From Clostridium sp. UBA4746 (GTDB lineage: Bacteria > Bacillota > Clostridia > Clostridiales > Clostridiaceae), in the NCBI GenBank assembly GCA_002403785.1, contig DHIM01000271.1:1-22775 (forward strand): a stretch of DNA of 22,775 bases, read 5' to 3'. Numbering within the stretch: the stretch's first letter is position 1; the number at the start of each line of letters is the position of its first letter. The notes beneath the pieces are model-generated. The model was not told the DNA's origin. It was given only the letters and a program-made list of their open reading frames with translations, and searched no databases. The translations under genes were made by a program, and so were the position numbers. Positions 20,495 through 22,775 of this stretch are shown here, one piece after another.

Positions 20495-21127
20495 CTAAAA
20501 TGTCATTAAATCTTTTATTAAAACTATCCTAGCAGGAGCACCATCTACACCTTTAATTTTTAGCGGCAGTGCACACATAAAATATTCTTCATCTGCAATT
20601 TCTTTTAGCCTAACTCCTTCTATGATAATTATCCCTTTATTAAAAAGGATTTTATGAGTTTCATGATCTGGTTGCGCTCTCTCTATCCCAAAGGAATCTA
20701 TAGCCACGCCGATTATATTTTTTTCTGCTAAATACTCTGCTCCACTTTTTTCAACATACACAAAATCAGGTTCAAATCCTTCAGTGAATGAATTTTTAGT
20801 TTTTAATAATATGAATTCACCTGACTTAATGTTTTTATTCATAAGATCCTCTTTAGTTATACCGCCTACTATTTTCGTTAAATCCAATACTCTACATTTT
20901 ATAATTAAATTATTTAAATCAATAACATCAATGGTAGCACCCATATCATCTACATGATATGGCGCATCAATATGAGTTCCTGTATGCAAATTCATATACA
21001 TACTAGATTCATTAATACTATCCTTTGGAATTTTTCTTTCATATTTAATAACCGGTCTTTTTTCCTCTTTATTCTTGTATACTCCCATTTTCGGTTCTAT
21101 TGTCATAGATATATCATATATAATCAT
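20495..21127 (-). CDS. Cyclase-family metal-dependent hydrolase (kynurenine formamidase-like)
   Basis: A 210-aa protein of the cyclase/KynB family, metal-dependent amide or ester hydrolases. The signature HTGTHIDAPYH is at 48-58 (metal ligands H48, H52, D54, H58). DSFGIERAQPDHETHKILF (144-162) supplies the second catalytic His/Glu cluster and GAPARIVLI (196-204) the terminal strand. The open frame extends to 21172, but GGAGGT lies just upstream of the ATG at 21127, and that N-terminus (MIIYDISMTIEP) is the usual one. Only 13 nt separate it from the zwf stop, so the two are cotranscribed. No other tryptophan-degradation gene is near, so kynurenine is an unlikely substrate. Confidence 0.85.
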   Translation of the reverse strand: MIIYDISMTIEPKMGVYKNKEEKRPVIKYERKIPKDSINESSMYMNLHTGTHIDAPYHVDDMGATIDVIDLNNLIIKCRVLDLTKIVGGITKEDLMNKNIKSGEFILLKTKNSFTEGFEPDFVYVEKSGAEYLAEKNIIGVAIDSFGIERAQPDHETHKILFNKGIIIIEGVRLKEIADEEYFMCALPLKIKGVDGAPARIVLIKDLMTF

Positions 21128-21140
21128 TTTAGACCTCCTT

Positions 21141-22643
21141 TTAGGTCGCAGTATTCCACCACTGTCTGCCATCCCTCTTAATTAAATTTAATGCCCCTTC
21201 TGGACCTGATGTTCCTGCTGCATAATTAGGATAATTAGATATATTGTTCTCAAAGCCCTTTTCAATGCTTTCAATGAATTTCCATGAGTGTTCAAGTTCA
21301 TCCCACCTTGTAAACAAAGATGAGTTATTTCTAATTGCCTCAAGTAATAACCTCTCATAAGCTTCCGGCGAATCATTTACATACTTACAACTTTGGCAAT
21401 AATCTAATTCTACCTTTTCCATTTTAAAATCATTACCCGGTTTTTTAGCATTTATCTGAAAGAAAAAACCCTCTTGTGGCTGGATTTTTAAAACTAAAAG
21501 ATTATGCCCTATTTGATTAAATTCCTTATAATAATTAATTCCAGCAAGTTTTTTAAACTGAATAACTATTTCAGTACTTTTTGTATCCATTCTTTTTCCT
21601 GCTCTTATATATATAGGCACTCCCCCAAAGCGAAAATTATCAATATAAGTCTTAAGAGCTATAAACGTATCCGTATTTGATTTTTTTGATACTCTCTCTT
21701 CTTGTCTATACCCCAATACCTTAACTCCATCGACATCGCCCTCTCCATATTGCCCTCGAACAATATCTTCCTTAACAGACTCCACTGTAAAGGGTCTGAG
21801 CGATCTCAATACTTTGACTTTTTCATCTCTTATTGATTCAGGATCTAAGTCTACCGGAGGTTCCATTGCAATCATTGTTAACATCTGTAATAAATGATTT
21901 TGTAGCATATCTTTTAATATACCAGCATTTTCATAATATGCCCCTCTATTCTCTACACCTAAAAGTTCATTGGACGTAATTTGAATATTATCAATATAAT
22001 TTGCATTCCATAAAGGTTCAAATAGAGAGTTGCCGAATCTAATCGCTAATATATTTTGAATCATTTCCTTCCCCAAATAGTGATCTATTCTAAATATATC
22101 CCCCTCAGGTATAAGTTTTGATATATTATGATTTAAAATTCTAGCTGTTTTCAAACTTGATCCAAAAGGTTTTTCAATCATTATTCTCTGCCATCCAGTT
22201 GACTTACAAACCATATTGTTGTTCTTTAAATTTTTAATTATTTCTTCAAAAAACTCTGGTGCGACGGCTAAATAATATAATCTTCTGCCTCCCGTTGAGT
22301 ACTTAGTTTCTACGCCTTCCAAAAATGAATCTAAATCCTTATACCCTTTATTGTCTGTTGTAAAATCAAAGTTTTTATAAAAAATTCTTTTACTAAAATC
22401 CTCCCACAATTTATCATTTAAAGAAAACCTACAGAATTTTTTAGCAGATTCATGCATTTCTTCTCTATACTGTTCATTTGTTTTCTCTTGTCTTCCTATG
22501 GACACAATTGTAAAATTTTCTGGTAATTTATTTTCGTGCATCAAGCTAAAAATAGCAGGAATAAGTTTTCTTTTTGTTAGATCACCAGTTCCACCAAAAA
22601 TTACAAATATACTAGAAAGTTCCCTATTTATATGTTTCTCCAT
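21141..22643 (-). CDS. zwf: Glucose-6-phosphate 1-dehydrogenase
   Basis: A 500-aa cytoplasmic enzyme oxidising glucose 6-phosphate to 6-phosphogluconolactone with NAD(P)+, the entry to the oxidative pentose phosphate pathway. The nucleotide motif GGTGDLT is at 17-23, EKPFG at 157-161 and the active-site RIDHYLGKE at 185-193. Length is normal for the family. The start follows AGGAGGAAGGAG at about 10 nt. The upstream 132 bp to the window edge contain only AT-rich DNA, with a weak TTGGAA/TATGAT pair as a possible promoter. It forms an operon with the cyclase gene. No lactonase (pgl) or gnd is visible here. Many clostridia lack zwf, so its presence is informative about the lineage or its NADPH supply. 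Confidence 0.95.
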   Translation of the reverse strand: MEKHINRELSSIFVIFGGTGDLTKRKLIPAIFSLMHENKLPENFTIVSIGRQEKTNEQYREEMHESAKKFCRFSLNDKLWEDFSKRIFYKNFDFTTDNKGYKDLDSFLEGVETKYSTGGRRLYYLAVAPEFFEEIIKNLKNNNMVCKSTGWQRIMIEKPFGSSLKTARILNHNISKLIPEGDIFRIDHYLGKEMIQNILAIRFGNSLFEPLWNANYIDNIQITSNELLGVENRGAYYENAGILKDMLQNHLLQMLTMIAMEPPVDLDPESIRDEKVKVLRSLRPFTVESVKEDIVRGQYGEGDVDGVKVLGYRQEERVSKKSNTDTFIALKTYIDNFRFGGVPIYIRAGKRMDTKSTEIVIQFKKLAGINYYKEFNQIGHNLLVLKIQPQEGFFFQINAKKPGNDFKMEKVELDYCQSCKYVNDSPEAYERLLLEAIRNNSSLFTRWDELEHSWKFIESIEKGFENNISNYPNYAAGTSGPEGALNLIKRDGRQWWNTAT

Positions 22644-22775
22644 TTTAGTGTCTCCTTCCTCCTATTTTTATATAATATACTTCCCATCATATTCGTTTTT
22701 TATTTTTCTGTTCCAATTATTACTCATTAGTAAATATAGTTTGATCCAAATATAACAATTAACTTATCACAATTC

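Overview
The window reads as chromosomal DNA of a strictly anaerobic, low-GC Firmicute, most probably a Clostridium sensu stricto relative. Support for this: strong AT bias, purine-rich AGGAGG ribosome binding sites, a trimeric bifurcating-type [FeFe] hydrogenase and an rnfCDGEAB-type Rnf operon. No species is claimed. No phage, transposase, integrase or CRISPR array is visible; this is housekeeping and energy-metabolism DNA with a few odd local features.

Layout from left to right. Positions 1-1800 hold the first codons of a gene leaving the window, an orphan 130-aa gene and a Nudix hydrolase. Positions 1883-5928 (minus) are hydC-hydB-hydA, an NADH- and ferredoxin-linked [FeFe] hydrogenase, read in that order with 1-nt gaps. 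Positions 6275-8506 (minus) encode a large SPFH/flotillin-like membrane protein with four diverged repeats before its SPFH core. A tRNA-Lys(CUU) with its own promoter and terminator follows at 8612-8688, then a nitroreductase and a divergent HEAT-methyltransferase fusion (9559-11184, plus). Two tandem copies of nadE (11266-13205, minus) follow; they are 82% identical in protein, and one has lost both Mg2+-binding acidic residues. Positions 13354-18859 (minus) are rseC-rnfC-rnfD-rnfG-rnfE-rnfA-rnfB. An unusually long upstream region (18860-19522) precedes them, with a near-perfect Rex operator and a Fur-box-like site. A racemase-family gene with a peptidase remnant at its 3' end, a cyclase-family hydrolase and zwf (all minus) close the window.

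The genes fit one theme, reducing-equivalent balance. HydABC couples NADH and reduced ferredoxin to H2. Rnf couples ferredoxin oxidation and NAD+ reduction to an ion gradient. NadE makes NAD+, and Zwf makes NAD(P)H. Rex is the NADH/NAD+-sensing repressor of Firmicutes, and sites close to its consensus lie at promoter positions for rnf (13/14), nadE copy 1 (13/14) and hyd (12/14). This suggests co-regulation by the NADH/NAD+ ratio.

Start codons of hydC, the nitroreductase, rseC and the cyclase gene were moved inward from the longest open frame because a clear Shine-Dalgarno sequence sits inside it. All functional statements rest on motifs and family knowledge read by eye; no database search was run.
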